64,000 nt of DNA from Chromohalobacter beijerinckii (GCF_023061185.1 NZ_JAKGAK010000002.1:124001-188000), one strand, 5' to 3'; numbered from the stretch's first letter, positions 28,244 through 37,724 are shown. The notes: a model not told the origin generated them from the sequence alone. Translations and numbers: made by a program.

Positions 28244-29374
28244 ATGAACGCGCCTCGCGATGTGCTCGAAGGCTTCGTCGTCTACCGAGTAGGCGGGGCG
28301 GTGCGCGATGCGCGTCTGGGTTGGCCAGTCACCGATGAAGACTGGGTGGTGGTCGGCGCCACGCCGAAAGAACTCACTGCGCGGGGATTCATTCCGGTGG
28401 GGCGCGACTTTCCGGTCTTCCTGCACCCGGTGACCCATGAGGAGTACGCCCTGGCGCGTACCGAGCGCAAACAGGGCCACGGCTATACTGGGTTCGTGGT
28501 TCACGCCAGCCCCGAGGTGACCCTCGAGGAAGATCTGGCGCGCCGTGACCTGACCATCAACGCCATGGCGGAAGACCCTGAGGGACATCTGGTCGATCCT
28601 TTCCAGGGCGCGCGGGATCTCGACGCGCGCGTGCTGCGTCATGTCTCCGAAGCGTTCGTCGAAGACCCCTTGCGTGTGCTGCGCACGGCGCGCTTTTGGG
28701 CGCGCTACCGGGATCTGGGCTTCGTTATCGCCGATGACACGAAGCGCCTGATGCGTCGACTATGCGACAGCGGCGAAATCGGTCACCTCGTCGCCGAGCG
28801 TGTCTGGCAGGAGACCGTCAAAGCGCTGGCTGAGCCGCGTCCCATCGCCTACTTCCGGGCACTGCAAGAGTGCGGGGCCCTGGCCGTATGGATGCCGGAA
28901 CTGAATGCCGACGCTGCTCTCGACCTTGGTGAACAAGCCATGGCGACACTGCCTGCCAGCGATGATCCTGCGATGTGGCGTTGGGCACGGTTGCTCGAAG
29001 CACTGGCCGACGATGTGCGTGAGGCCTTGTGCGAGCGTCTGCGCGTGCCCAATGCGTGGCGCGACCTGGCCCGTCAGGTAGCACGTACCCGGGCGTTGCG
29101 GCAGAAGTACGATGATGCCGGGCTGACGGGTGCTGACGTGATGGCCTGGTTCGATGCCATCGATGCCTGGCGGCGGTCCGAACGCATCGCGACGCTGCAA
29201 CGTTATCTGGCGCTGGAAGCCCCGGACTTGGGCAGGCTCGTCGAGGTTGCCTGGGGGGTAGCGAGCGAGATCGAACCGCGCACGTTGCTCGAGGAAGGTT
29301 ATCGCGGCAAGGCGTTAGGCGAAGCGCTGGCGCAACGTCGCCTGGACAGTATCGAGAACGCGATCAAGCTGTAG
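28244..29374 (+). CDS. cca: CCA-adding tRNA nucleotidyltransferase, no HD domain
   Basis: Builds or repairs the CCA end of tRNA. The 376 residues have the class II head: VGGAVRDARLG, the catalytic DED at 31-33, and RRDLTINAMA. Then comes the arginine-rich EDPLRVLRTARFWAR segment. Compared with E. coli Cca (412 residues) the central HD phosphohydrolase motifs are absent; the chain runs from MPELNADAALDLG directly to the RLRVPNAWRDLAR helix. It starts 4 bases after glpE with almost no ribosome site, so translation is probably coupled. A strong terminator follows. Confidence 0.94.
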   Translation: MNAPRDVLEGFVVYRVGGAVRDARLGWPVTDEDWVVVGATPKELTARGFIPVGRDFPVFLHPVTHEEYALARTERKQGHGYTGFVVHASPEVTLEEDLARRDLTINAMAEDPEGHLVDPFQGARDLDARVLRHVSEAFVEDPLRVLRTARFWARYRDLGFVIADDTKRLMRRLCDSGEIGHLVAERVWQETVKALAEPRPIAYFRALQECGALAVWMPELNADAALDLGEQAMATLPASDDPAMWRWARLLEALADDVREALCERLRVPNAWRDLARQVARTRALRQKYDDAGLTGADVMAWFDAIDAWRRSERIATLQRYLALEAPDLGRLVEVAWGVASEIEPRTLLEEGYRGKALGEALAQRRLDSIENAIKL

Positions 29375-29425
29375 TCCTGGGTACGATCGAGATGCGCGCA
29401 ACGGGAAGATAAAACCGCGATATGC

Positions 29426-29464
29426 AAACGCAGAAGGGGCCACCAAGGCCCCTTCTGCGTTTTT
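29426..29464 (+). terminator. Rho-independent terminator after cca
   Basis: A 16-base-pair stem (AAACGCAGAAGGGGCC with its complement), 5-base loop and a short T-run. It ends the lptD-to-cca cluster and faces the convergent gntT gene. Confidence 0.88.
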
Positions 29465-29484
29465 ATGCGTTGCGCGCGCGGAGG

Positions 29485-30831
29485 TTACACGAACAGCCCG
29501 ATGATCAACGCGACGGCAAGCCCCACCAGCCCGATCAGGGTTTCCATCACCGTCCAGCTCTTCAGGGTCTGTGCCTCGGTCAGGCCGAAGTAACGGTTGA
29601 CCAGCCAGAACCCAGAGTCGTTGACGTGACTGAGTACCGTGGCGCCGGAGGCGATGGCGATCACGATCAAGCCAAGCACTGGACCTTCCAGTCCTAGCGT
29701 GGAGATCAAGGGCGCCATCAGTCCGGCGGCGGTGATCATTGCAACAGTGGCGGAGCCTTGAACCACGCGCACGGCGGTGGAAATCAAGAAGGCGAGCAGA
29801 ATCGGCGGTAGGGCACTATCGGCCATCATCTGGCCCATGACATCACCAACACCGGAATCGATAAGCATCTGCTTGAAGACGCCACCGGCACCGGTGACGA
29901 GAATGATGATGCCGGCCGGTTCGAGCGCCTTGGTGGCGACTTCCATGACATTCTCGCGGCTCATGCCACGGCGCGTACCCAAAAAGACGAACGACAGCAG
30001 TGTTGCCAGCGTCAGCGCCACGAAAGGATGACCCACGAACGCCAGGGTGGTGACGATTGGATTGTCGTCGGCCAGCACTGCGCCGGAGACGGTGTTGAGC
30101 ACGATCAGCACCAGCGGCAGCAGAATGATGGCGAGGATCAGCTTGAAGCTCGGCAACCCAGTGCTATCGATCTCGTCTTTGGGCAGCTCCATGTAGTCAG
30201 GAATGCCCGCGTCGATATGCTTGGCGATATAACGCCCGAAGATTGGCCCCGCGATGATCATGGCCGGCAGGCCCGCCATGGCCCCGAAGAGGATGACATA
30301 GCCCAGGTCGGCGCCGATCAGCTCCGCCACGGCAATCGGCCCCGGTGTCGGGGGAATGAACGAATGGGTAACTGCAAGCCCGGCGAGGAGCGGGATACCA
30401 TAGTAGAGTAGGGAGCGCCCGGTGCGGCGGGTCAGGGCATAGATTAGCGGCACCAGAATGATGAAGGCGACATCCAGGAACACCGGAATCGCCACCAGAA
30501 AACCGGTGACCCCCATGGCCCATTGCGAGCGGTTTTCCCCGAAGCGATTGAGCAACGTGCTGGCCAGGCGATCGACCCCGCCGGAGACTTCCAGCATTTT
30601 GCCAAACATCGCGCCAAGACCGACCACGGTCGCGACGAAGCCGAGCGTTCCCCCCATGCCGTCCTGCACGGATTGAAGAATGGCATCGAGATCCATGCCC
30701 GTGGTGAGGCCGACGATCAGGCTGACGGTCAACAGCGCGACGAAGGCATGCAGGCGCAGTCGCATGACCAGATACAACAGCAATATGATGCCGCCCAGCG
30801 CGGAAAGAAGCAGGGTGGTGGCGTTATCCAT
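29485..30831 (-). CDS. gntT: Gluconate:H+ symporter (GntP family)
   Basis: Inner-membrane permease of 448 residues with about 12 to 14 hydrophobic segments. Typical GntP stretches: VGLGAMFGKMLEVSGGVDRLA, THSFIPPTPGPIA, VTGAGGVFKQMLIDSGVG and SHVNDSGFWLVNRYFGL. The ATG at 30831 has AGAGGT upstream; the longer frame would run over the operator. It is divergent from gntK, with the shared operator between them. Confidence 0.94.
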   Translation of the reverse strand: MDNATTLLLSALGGIILLLYLVMRLRLHAFVALLTVSLIVGLTTGMDLDAILQSVQDGMGGTLGFVATVVGLGAMFGKMLEVSGGVDRLASTLLNRFGENRSQWAMGVTGFLVAIPVFLDVAFIILVPLIYALTRRTGRSLLYYGIPLLAGLAVTHSFIPPTPGPIAVAELIGADLGYVILFGAMAGLPAMIIAGPIFGRYIAKHIDAGIPDYMELPKDEIDSTGLPSFKLILAIILLPLVLIVLNTVSGAVLADDNPIVTTLAFVGHPFVALTLATLLSFVFLGTRRGMSRENVMEVATKALEPAGIIILVTGAGGVFKQMLIDSGVGDVMGQMMADSALPPILLAFLISTAVRVVQGSATVAMITAAGLMAPLISTLGLEGPVLGLIVIAIASGATVLSHVNDSGFWLVNRYFGLTEAQTLKSWTVMETLIGLVGLAVALIIGLFV

Positions 30832-30922
30832 GTGAACGAAACCTCTATTGGAGGCGCGACCGGCAACGAGGGGGATGCGGCGATGGTCGCGTTGTGCCTT
30901 GGCGTCGGATTTAGGAAAATGC

Positions 30923-30938
30923 ATGTTACCGGTAACAT
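30923..30938. promoter_or_regulatory. GntR operator between gntT and gntK
   Basis: Perfect palindrome ATGTTACCGGTAACAT, identical in both arms to the LacI-family GntR consensus ATGTTA-N4-TAACAT. It sits between divergent gntT and gntK, 48 bases before gntK, so one repressor site could control both. Confidence 0.8.
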
Positions 30939-30985
30939 TCCGTGCGCAACAATGCTCCGAAAGGCGAATAGAGAAACGAGGAAAG

Positions 30986-31531
30986 ATGAATATGGACGAA
31001 TCGACGAGCAATCCGCAGCGGATCATCGTCATGGGTGTGTCGGGCTGCGGTAAGACGTCGGTCGGTGAACGTTTGGCCGAAGCGCTCGATGGGCGTTTTA
31101 TCGACGGTGATACTTATCATTCGGCGACCAGCGTGGCCAAGATGTCGCGCGGGGAACCGCTCAACGATGAGGATCGTGCCGGCTGGCTGACGCGTTTGTC
31201 CGAGTTGGTGCGGGAAGGGCGCGATAACCGGGAAACCGTGGTGATTGGCTGTTCGGCGCTCAAGCGCGAGTATCGTGACTTGTTGCGTGGCGGCGATGAT
31301 GCGCTGTGCTTCGTGCATCTAGCCGGTACGCGCGAGGTGCTGCTGGAGCGTCTGAAGGCGCGTCAGGATCACTTCTTCAAGGGGGAGGCCATGCTCGATA
31401 GTCAACTGGCCACACTCGAGTCACCGGGAAAAGACGAAGCGGTTACCGTTAACATCGATGCGTCGTTGGACGATGTCGTTGCTCTCAGCGTGCAGGGTGT
31501 GTCGCAGCGCGGTACCCAGCACGCCTCGTGA
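30986..31531 (+). CDS. gntK: Gluconokinase
   Basis: Phosphorylates gluconate to 6-phosphogluconate, the substrate of Edd at 40-42 kb. The 181-residue P-loop kinase has Walker A MGVSGCGKTSVGE, the substrate segment DGDTYHSATSVAKMSRGEPLNDEDR, and CSALKREYRDLLR. Two ATGs (30986 and 30992) are possible; both follow a GAGGAAAG site. It is convergent with gntR. Confidence 0.94.
   Translation: MNMDESTSNPQRIIVMGVSGCGKTSVGERLAEALDGRFIDGDTYHSATSVAKMSRGEPLNDEDRAGWLTRLSELVREGRDNRETVVIGCSALKREYRDLLRGGDDALCFVHLAGTREVLLERLKARQDHFFKGEAMLDSQLATLESPGKDEAVTVNIDASLDDVVALSVQGVSQRGTQHAS
31440..31455. promoter_or_regulatory. Possible third GntR site inside gntK
   Basis: CGGTTACCGTTAACAT matches 10 of the 12 fixed positions of ATGTTA-N4-TAACAT, near the 3' end of gntK. 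It may be chance within coding sequence, but it lies between two better sites about 0.5 and 1.1 kb away. Confidence 0.25.
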
Positions 31532-31541
31532 GCGAGGCGTG
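31520..31541. terminator. Hairpin between convergent gntK and gntR
   Basis: A 9-base-pair stem CACGCCTCG/CGAGGCGTG with a 4-base loop that includes part of the gntK stop codon. There is no clear T-run in either direction, so it is only a possible bidirectional terminator. Confidence 0.45.
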
Positions 31542-31544
31542 TTG

Positions 31545-32552
31545 TCAGGTACTTTGACGCAGAGCGATCTCGAAGCCCATGTCATGGCGAGAAGGATTGC
31601 GCGGGGCTCCCTGCAAGCGCTCGACGATCAGGCGCGCGGCCTGTTCGCCAATGGCGCGACGAGGCGTGATGACGGTGGTAAGCGTCGGCCAGGTGGCATC
31701 GGTGATGTCGAGGCCGTTGAAGCCCGCCAAGGCCAACTGCCCGGGCACATCGAGACGCCGCCGCTGACATTCGAACAAGGCCCCGGCCGCCAAATCATCG
31801 TTACAACAGAACACGGCATCCATGTCCGGCCAGCGTTCGAGCATGGCTGAAAGCAGTTCCCCGCCAAGGCGATAGGACGAGGGGCGCGGTGTCGTTTGGC
31901 AGCGTTGCGTCGAAAGCCCCGCCGCTTTCAAGGCATCTTCCCAGCCGGCCAGCCGCTGCTGCACTCGGTAATCGAGTCGTGCGCCGCAGAATCCGATGCG
32001 CCGATAGCCGGCAGCGATCAAGGCCTCCCCGATAGCACGCCCCGCCACGCGTTGATCGAGGCCGACGTTGATGTCGAGCGGGTTATCGGTTAGCTCCATG
32101 GTTTCCACCACCGGCAGACGCGCACGATTCAGAAGGCGTTGGGCGTAGTCGGTGTGTCGGGTGCTGGAGAGCACGAAGCCGTCGACGCCGTAGGCGAGGA
32201 AGGTATCGATCAGCCGCTCCTCCTCGAGGATCGAGTACCCGGTGTGGCCCATGAGCACCTGATAGCCGGCCTCGCGGAGCCCTTCATCGACGCCCCGCTG
32301 GACCTCGGAGAATACCGAATTGGAGATCGATGGCACCAGCAATGCCACGCTCAGGCTGCGTCCGCTGGAAAGCGCTCCGGCTTGGCGGTTGGGGATGTAA
32401 TCCAGCACGTCGATGGCTTCTTCGACGCGCAGTCTCACCGTTTCGGAGACGCGCTGCGGCTCGCGCAGGCAACGCGAGACCGTGACTTTGCTGACGCCGA
32501 CGCGTTCGGCGATATCCTGAAGCGTGACGCGACCCGATGAACGACGCGGCAT
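31545..32552 (-). CDS. gntR: LacI-family gluconate repressor
   Basis: A 335-residue repressor: N-terminal LacI helix-turn-helix (VTLQDIAERVGVSKVTVSRCLRE) followed by the hinge (VLDYIPNRQAGAL) and a periplasmic-binding-like ligand domain. I prefer the ATG at 32552; the one at 32564 directly abuts the AAGGAG ribosome site and so has no room for initiation. Location beside gntT and gntK and the consensus operators identify gluconate (or 6-phosphogluconate) as the probable inducer. Confidence 0.9.
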   Translation of the reverse strand: MPRRSSGRVTLQDIAERVGVSKVTVSRCLREPQRVSETVRLRVEEAIDVLDYIPNRQAGALSSGRSLSVALLVPSISNSVFSEVQRGVDEGLREAGYQVLMGHTGYSILEEERLIDTFLAYGVDGFVLSSTRHTDYAQRLLNRARLPVVETMELTDNPLDINVGLDQRVAGRAIGEALIAAGYRRIGFCGARLDYRVQQRLAGWEDALKAAGLSTQRCQTTPRPSSYRLGGELLSAMLERWPDMDAVFCCNDDLAAGALFECQRRRLDVPGQLALAGFNGLDITDATWPTLTTVITPRRAIGEQAARLIVERLQGAPRNPSRHDMGFEIALRQST

Positions 32553-32586
32553 GTGTGTCCCCATCTCCTTGTTATGTTATGCCGCA

Positions 32587-32602
32587 ATGTTAGCGGTAAC
32601 GT
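32587..32602. promoter_or_regulatory. GntR operator upstream of gntR
   Basis: ATGTTAGCGGTAACGT matches the GntR consensus in 11 of 12 fixed positions. It lies 35 bases before the gntR start, suggesting autoregulation. Confidence 0.65.
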
Positions 32603-32660
32603 TTTCGGAGATTAGCATCCTCGTCTGGACATGACTGTTGGGCCATGGTCGCAAGCGGCG

Positions 32661-33587
32661 TCAGAAAGATAGCAAGAGCAGGATCAACGGCGGCGAGAGT
32701 AGCGATAGCAAGAAGCCGTTGACGATGGCGATGGGCACGCAGGCCACGCCACCGTGCTGCTGAATGACGGGCAGGGTGAAGTCCATGGACGTGGCGCCGC
32801 CATAACCGATGGCCAGTGGTGTGGCGCGATGGATGACCAGGGGAATGAGCAGGAAGGCGAACAGTTCCCGTGCGAGATCGTTGAAGAAGGCCACGCCGCC
32901 AAGCACGGGGCCGAGCTGGTCGCCGATGAGTATGCCGGAGAGTGAATACCAGCCAAAACCGGCGGCCATGGCGAGGCCTTCATTCCAGCGTAGATCGAGC
33001 AACGGGGCGGCCAGCAAGCCCCCCAGCAGAGAGCTGAGCGCCACACTAATCGCGATGACCAGACCATGGCGATTGAGCAGGATTTGTTTGAGCGGCATGC
33101 CCGAGTTGCGCAATTGGCAGCCGATCAGAGCTAGTAGCAGGTAAAGCGTCCATTCGGCGAGCGGCTCCGCCCAGGCATGTACCGCCCTGGCGTCCCAATG
33201 GCTGGCCCCCACGCCGAACATCGTCCCCAGTACGACCACGCCAGCGAGCGACAGCGACCCGAGCAATGCTGAGCCGGTGCTGGTCGGTGCGTTGGCGACG
33301 CGCGGCGACTCACCGGCACGCAGGCGGCTGCGGCGTGACAGCCAGGCCAACGCCAGCAAGTTGAGCGGGGTGATGATCGCGAACAAGGTCGCGGCCTGGC
33401 CGCTCATGCGCGAGAGCTGGCCCAGCAGGTCCTCGAGGCCGGCGAGACTGACGCCCATCAAGAACAGGATGACGTAGACCGAAGCGTTCACGCCGCGCTC
33501 GATCAGGGCCAGAGCGCCGCGATGACGAATCGGGATGAGATAGCCCACGATCAAGGGCAACAAGATCAACAGCAATCCGGCCAGCAT
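32661..33587 (-). CDS. lysO: LysO-type lysine exporter (DUF340)
   Basis: A 308-residue inner-membrane protein with eight to ten hydrophobic segments. The GFGWYSLSGILIGD and GGATSMDFTLPVIQQHGG segments match LysO (YbjE), the lysine exporter of E. coli. AGGAG precedes the ATG at 33587. It is upstream of gntR on the same strand, with about 110 bases between, and is probably a separate unit. The substrate is inferred from the family. Confidence 0.82.
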   Translation of the reverse strand: MLAGLLLILLPLIVGYLIPIRHRGALALIERGVNASVYVILFLMGVSLAGLEDLLGQLSRMSGQAATLFAIITPLNLLALAWLSRRSRLRAGESPRVANAPTSTGSALLGSLSLAGVVVLGTMFGVGASHWDARAVHAWAEPLAEWTLYLLLALIGCQLRNSGMPLKQILLNRHGLVIAISVALSSLLGGLLAAPLLDLRWNEGLAMAAGFGWYSLSGILIGDQLGPVLGGVAFFNDLARELFAFLLIPLVIHRATPLAIGYGGATSMDFTLPVIQQHGGVACVPIAIVNGFLLSLLSPPLILLLLSF

Positions 33588-33675
33588 GCCCGCTCCTGGG
33601 TAGTGTAAGTCGTCTCGGAAGCGGCCACTCTATGTGAGCCGGGGGGAGCATGCAAAAGCTTTTGCTTATGGGCGG

Positions 33676-34359
33676 TTAGCGCTTTTCATCGCGTTGCAGT
33701 TCGGTCAACACCATATGACTCGTCAGCTCGCCGTCGCGGTAGTATTCCACGCTGATCAGCAAGCCGGGTGTGGTCGATGAAAAGGCCAGGCGTAGGCGGC
33801 GGTCGGGCTTTTCAGGATTCCATCCATCGATCCAGCGTACTTCGAACTCGCCGGCCGGGACCTCGAGCGTTTGTGGTGCCGCGACGCGATAAGCGAAATG
33901 CTCGGTATGTCCCTTGTGGTCGGCATACGTCAGTTCGCATGGCGTGGATTTGTCATCCTGACAGGGAACGTCGTCCAGCTCACGGGACAGCTGGAACAAG
34001 GTGCTCTGGCGATCGGGCAGGTCGGTGAGATCGCGTGCCGAGAGGTGATAACGTTCCCCGAGGCCGAGCAACGAATAGCCGCTGGCATAGTGCCAGGCTT
34101 GCACGTCCTCATCCTGGAGGCGGAATTTGCCGCGTTCGTAGCCCTCGGCGGTGAGCACGCTGGCATGCATTTCGCTCTGCCAGTCGTTCCCGCCAAGGTG
34201 GCTCAAGCGATGCTGGATATCGGCATCCGGCCAGCCGTCGAGGCTCAGGTGATAAGTGGCGCTGAAAGGGATAGGCGTGTTCTGGGCGTTGGCAGCGCCG
34301 GCCAGGCCGCTCAGGACCACCACCAGCACCTGCATCACTAGGCGCGATAATCCAGGCAT
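33676..34359 (-). CDS. Exported DUF3108 protein
   Basis: A 227-residue protein with a signal peptide (cut after AANAQ, about residue 26) and a beta-rich DUF3108 body: FSATYHLSLDGWPDADI, YERGKFRLQDEDVQAWHY, and FEVRWIDGWNPEKPDRRLRLAF. It is probably periplasmic; the function is unknown. GGAGGAA precedes the ATG. It diverges from the DJ-1/PfpI gene. Confidence 0.82.
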   Translation of the reverse strand: MPGLSRLVMQVLVVVLSGLAGAANAQNTPIPFSATYHLSLDGWPDADIQHRLSHLGGNDWQSEMHASVLTAEGYERGKFRLQDEDVQAWHYASGYSLLGLGERYHLSARDLTDLPDRQSTLFQLSRELDDVPCQDDKSTPCELTYADHKGHTEHFAYRVAAPQTLEVPAGEFEVRWIDGWNPEKPDRRLRLAFSSTTPGLLISVEYYRDGELTSHMVLTELQRDEKR

Positions 34360-34524
34360 GGGTTCCTCCGCCGTTGGGCTTTGAGCATGTGGCGATGAAT
34401 GCAGCCGGCAATGGATGGGGGAGCAGGGCGTGACAGGCTTTCGCGTGCGATGCGCCGCGTCAGGCGCTACGCTGAAAGTAGCGGCATGGTATCACTTTTC
34501 TCTTCCCTTTCAGGAGGCTGACGC

Positions 34525-35082
34525 ATGGCCAGCATACTGTTGATCGCCGGGGATTTCGTCGAAGACTACGAAATCATGGTGCCGTTTCAAGCGTTGCAGG
34601 CGATGGGGCACAGCGTCGAAGCCGTGTGCCCGGACAAGAAAAAGGGCGACAGTATCAAGACGGCGATTCACGACTTCGAGGGCGACCAGACCTATTCCGA
34701 AAAGCCCGGCCATCACTTCAGCCTGAATGCTAGTTTCGCCGATATCGACGCTTCCGGCTACGACGCGCTGGTGGTGCCGGGTGGACGCGCCCCCGAATAT
34801 CTACGTCTCGATGAGCGGGTACTGGCGTTGGTGCGTCATTTCATGGAAGCCGACAAGCCCGTTGCCGCGATCTGTCACGGCGCGCAGTTGCTCGCCGCTG
34901 CAGTATCGCTAAGCGGACGACGTGTCTCCGCCTATCCTGCCTGTGCGCCGGAGGTGCGCTTGGCGGGCGGCGAATTCGTCGAGCTCGCGGCGGATCAAGC
35001 AGTGACCTGTGGTCGGTTGGTCTCGGCCCCGGCCTGGCCAGCGCACCCCGAATGGCTGAAGCAGTTCAACGTCTTGCTTTGA
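34525..35082 (+). CDS. DJ-1/PfpI-family protein
   Basis: A 185-residue protein with a full DJ-1/PfpI domain. The nucleophile elbow is AICHGAQLL with the conserved cysteine, and the partner acidic residue is in [12 protein letters not shown]. Homologues are reported as glyoxalases, deglycases or proteases; the present sequence does not decide which. A good AGGAGG site precedes the ATG. It is convergent with the fructokinase gene. Confidence 0.88.
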   Translation: MASILLIAGDFVEDYEIMVPFQALQAMGHSVEAVCPDKKKGDSIKTAIHDFEGDQTYSEKPGHHFSLNASFADIDASGYDALVVPGGRAPEYLRLDERVLALVRHFMEADKPVAAICHGAQLLAAAVSLSGRRVSAYPACAPEVRLAGGEFVELAADQAVTCGRLVSAPAWPAHPEWLKQFNVLL

Positions 35083-35109
35083 GTGTCCGAGTCGGGTGCT
35101 CGGCCTGTT

Positions 35110-36081
35110 TTAGCGCATGGTGTCGAGGTCGTCGCGGGTGGGCAGCGCCGTGTAAGCGCCGGGGCGCGTCACGGCGAAGGCCCCGCAGCGGCAGGCATGC
35201 TGAATGGCATCTCGCAAACGGGTCTCGTCTTGGCACCAGTCGCCGAGCGTGGCGGCGGTGACATCGGCCTCGGCTAGTTGCGCCAGCAGGCCGCCGACGA
35301 AGGCGTCGCCTCCGGCGGTGGTGTCTATGGCCGTCACTTCGGGCGGTGTGACATGAATGACCTTGCCAAGCCGATGCACGACGACCGGGGCTGGCCCATC
35401 GGTGATCACGATCAGGCGCACGCCAGCGGCCAGACGCCACTGCAACCAGGTATCGGCGTCGTGATCGCCGCGCAGCAGATCAAGCTCCTCGCGGGATAGT
35501 TTGAGCAGGTGTGCATGGTCGAGCAGGGCGGTGACACGGCCAATATCGACGCGATTATCGGGCCAAAGATTGTGGCGTAGGTTGGCATCGACGCTGATCA
35601 AGGCACCGCCGCGCCGAGCGATGTCGGCGATGCTTAGTGTGGTCTCGGCGATTGCGTCATCGGTGAGGCTGTTGCTGCACAGGTGCAGGATCGCCGGCTC
35701 GGCGAAGATGCCCGCGGGCAAATGCTCGAGACGATAAAGCAGGTCCGCCGCGGGTGGTCGGTAGAAGTCGAAACGCCGCTCGCCCTGGGCGTCGCGCGAG
35801 ACGAATGCCAGGGCCGTGCGCGCCTCGCGCGTGCGGCGAACGTCCTCGACCGAAACGCCATGACGCGCGAGTTCCTCGACGATAAAGTCGCCGAAGCGAT
35901 CCTCGCCGAGCATGCCCAGGAAACGGCTCGTCATCCCCAGGCGGGCACAGGCCACAGCGACATTGGCCGGCGCGCCGCCCGCATAGGGCGTGAAGGTTTC
36001 GGGGATGTCGTCGGTGGCACCATCCAGTCGATTTGACAGCATGTCGACGAGTGCCTCGCCGAAGGCAATGAGCGGTGTCAT
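35110..36081 (-). CDS. PfkB-family fructokinase
   Basis: A 323-residue sugar kinase. The family markers are PYAGGAPANVAVACARLG near the start and IDTTAGGDAFVGGLL near the end, which holds the catalytic Asp. FGEALVDMLS is typical of fructokinases. Its ATG overlaps the pgi stop (ATGA), so it is the last gene of the edd operon; fructose-6-phosphate made here can be turned to glucose-6-phosphate by Pgi. Fructose as substrate is inferred from this context and sequence similarity. Confidence 0.88.
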   Translation of the reverse strand: MTPLIAFGEALVDMLSNRLDGATDDIPETFTPYAGGAPANVAVACARLGMTSRFLGMLGEDRFGDFIVEELARHGVSVEDVRRTREARTALAFVSRDAQGERRFDFYRPPAADLLYRLEHLPAGIFAEPAILHLCSNSLTDDAIAETTLSIADIARRGGALISVDANLRHNLWPDNRVDIGRVTALLDHAHLLKLSREELDLLRGDHDADTWLQWRLAAGVRLIVITDGPAPVVVHRLGKVIHVTPPEVTAIDTTAGGDAFVGGLLAQLAEADVTAATLGDWCQDETRLRDAIQHACRCGAFAVTRPGAYTALPTRDDLDTMR

Positions 36082-37724
36082 GACGTCTTTCCCCGTGATT
36101 TCTTGTTGTTGTCCGATGCCTTGCCGTTCGGCGCCGATGCAGGAAAGTGCTCGCGGACCAGCGACAGCAGGCCTTGGGTCGAGGCATCGAAGTCCCCGAC
36201 GTTGGTGTCGATGCGCTCGCTGATCTCGCCGGCGATACGCTTGCCGAGCTGTACGCCCCATTGATCGAAGGAGTTGATGTTCCAGATCACCCCCTGGACA
36301 AATACCTTGTGTTCGTACAGCGCGATCAGTGCGCCAAGGTTCTTGGGCGTCAATTCATCGAGCAGCAGTGTGCTCGAGGGGCGGTTGCCAGGGCAGCTGT
36401 AGGGATCGAGCTGGCTGCCGTCCTGGCTGCCTTCCATGAAGGCGTTGGCCTGCGCCAGCATGTTGGTGAGCAGGGCGAAGTGGTGATCCTCGAATTCCGG
36501 CTCGGGCTTGAGCGAGGCGATGAAGTCGATGGGCACGTAGCGCGTACCCTGGTGCAGCAGTTGAAAGAACGCATGCTGGCCGTTGGACCCCGTCTGCCCC
36601 CAGACGATGGGGCCGGTCTTGTAATTTACCGGCTGGCCGAAGATATCCACCGACTTGCCGTTGGATTCCATGTCGAGCTGCTGAAGGAACGACGGTAGCT
36701 GATGCAAGGCCTGGTCGTAGGGCACGATGGCATGCGTCTCGGCGCCGATGAAATTGATGTACCAGATGCCGATCAACGCCATGAGTACCGGCATGTTCTG
36801 CTCGAACGGTGCCTCGATGAAGTGCTGATCCATCTCGTAGGCACCTTCGAGGAGTTCCATGAATCCTTCGAAGCCGATGGACAACGCGATGGGCAGTCCG
36901 ATCGACGACCACATCGAGTATCGCCCGCCGACCCAGGCCCAGAATTCGAAGACGTTTTCCTCGCGGATACCGAATTCCATCGCGGCCTTGCGGTTGGTCG
37001 AGGCAGCGATGAAATGCGCACCAACATCGGCATCTTCGCCGGCATTGTCGAGGAACCAGCGTCGCGCGGTCTTGGCGTTGAGCAGCGTTTCCTGGGTAGA
37101 AAAGGTCTTGGTCGAGACGATGAACAGCGTGGTCGCGGGGTCGAGTGCTCTGAGCACTTTCTGGATGTGTGCGCCGTCGACGTTGGAGACAAAGTGAAAG
37201 TTGAGTTCGCCGTGACGGTGCTTGAGCAGCGCGCGGCAGGCCATGTTGGGCCCCAGGTCCGAGCCGCCGATGCCAATGTTGACCACGTCCTTGATTCGCT
37301 CGCCGCTGTAGCCCTTCCACTCGCCGCTGCGTACTTCTTCCGAGAAGCGCTTGATCTGCTCGCGCGTGCTCTGGATCTCGGGCATGACATCCTTGCCATC
37401 AGCATAGACCGGCTCATCGCCCAAATGACGTAGGGCAGTATGCAGGACAGGGCGATCTTCGGTGACGTTGATGATATCGCCTGAGAACATCTGCGCGCGA
37501 CGCTGGACCAGCGCCGAGTGATCGGCGAGCTCGATCAGTTTGGCGAGCACGGCATCCGAGACGTGGTGCTTGGAGTAATCCAGGAACAAACCGCCGACGC
37601 GCAGGCTCATCTTGTCGAAACGCTTGGGGTCGGCGGCGAAATAATCACTGATGCGATCATTGGCGGTCTCGCGGTGGAGACGTTCGAGAGCGCGCCAGGT
37701 GACGCTGCGCGTGAGTTGGAACAT
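36078..37724 (-). CDS. pgi: Glucose-6-phosphate isomerase
   Basis: Interconverts glucose-6-phosphate and fructose-6-phosphate. The 548 residues match E. coli Pgi (549). Signatures: VVNIGIGGSDLGPNMA, FIVSTKTFSTQETLLNA, GGRYSMWSSIGLPIAL and the C-terminal FDQWGVQLGKRIA. The start at 37724 has AAGGA seven bases upstream; an ATG six codons earlier has none. It lies 119 bases after the aldo/keto reductase gene on the same strand. Confidence 0.97.
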   Translation of the reverse strand: MFQLTRSVTWRALERLHRETANDRISDYFAADPKRFDKMSLRVGGLFLDYSKHHVSDAVLAKLIELADHSALVQRRAQMFSGDIINVTEDRPVLHTALRHLGDEPVYADGKDVMPEIQSTREQIKRFSEEVRSGEWKGYSGERIKDVVNIGIGGSDLGPNMACRALLKHRHGELNFHFVSNVDGAHIQKVLRALDPATTLFIVSTKTFSTQETLLNAKTARRWFLDNAGEDADVGAHFIAASTNRKAAMEFGIREENVFEFWAWVGGRYSMWSSIGLPIALSIGFEGFMELLEGAYEMDQHFIEAPFEQNMPVLMALIGIWYINFIGAETHAIVPYDQALHQLPSFLQQLDMESNGKSVDIFGQPVNYKTGPIVWGQTGSNGQHAFFQLLHQGTRYVPIDFIASLKPEPEFEDHHFALLTNMLAQANAFMEGSQDGSQLDPYSCPGNRPSSTLLLDELTPKNLGALIALYEHKVFVQGVIWNINSFDQWGVQLGKRIAGEISERIDTNVGDFDASTQGLLSLVREHFPASAPNGKASDNNKKSRGKTS

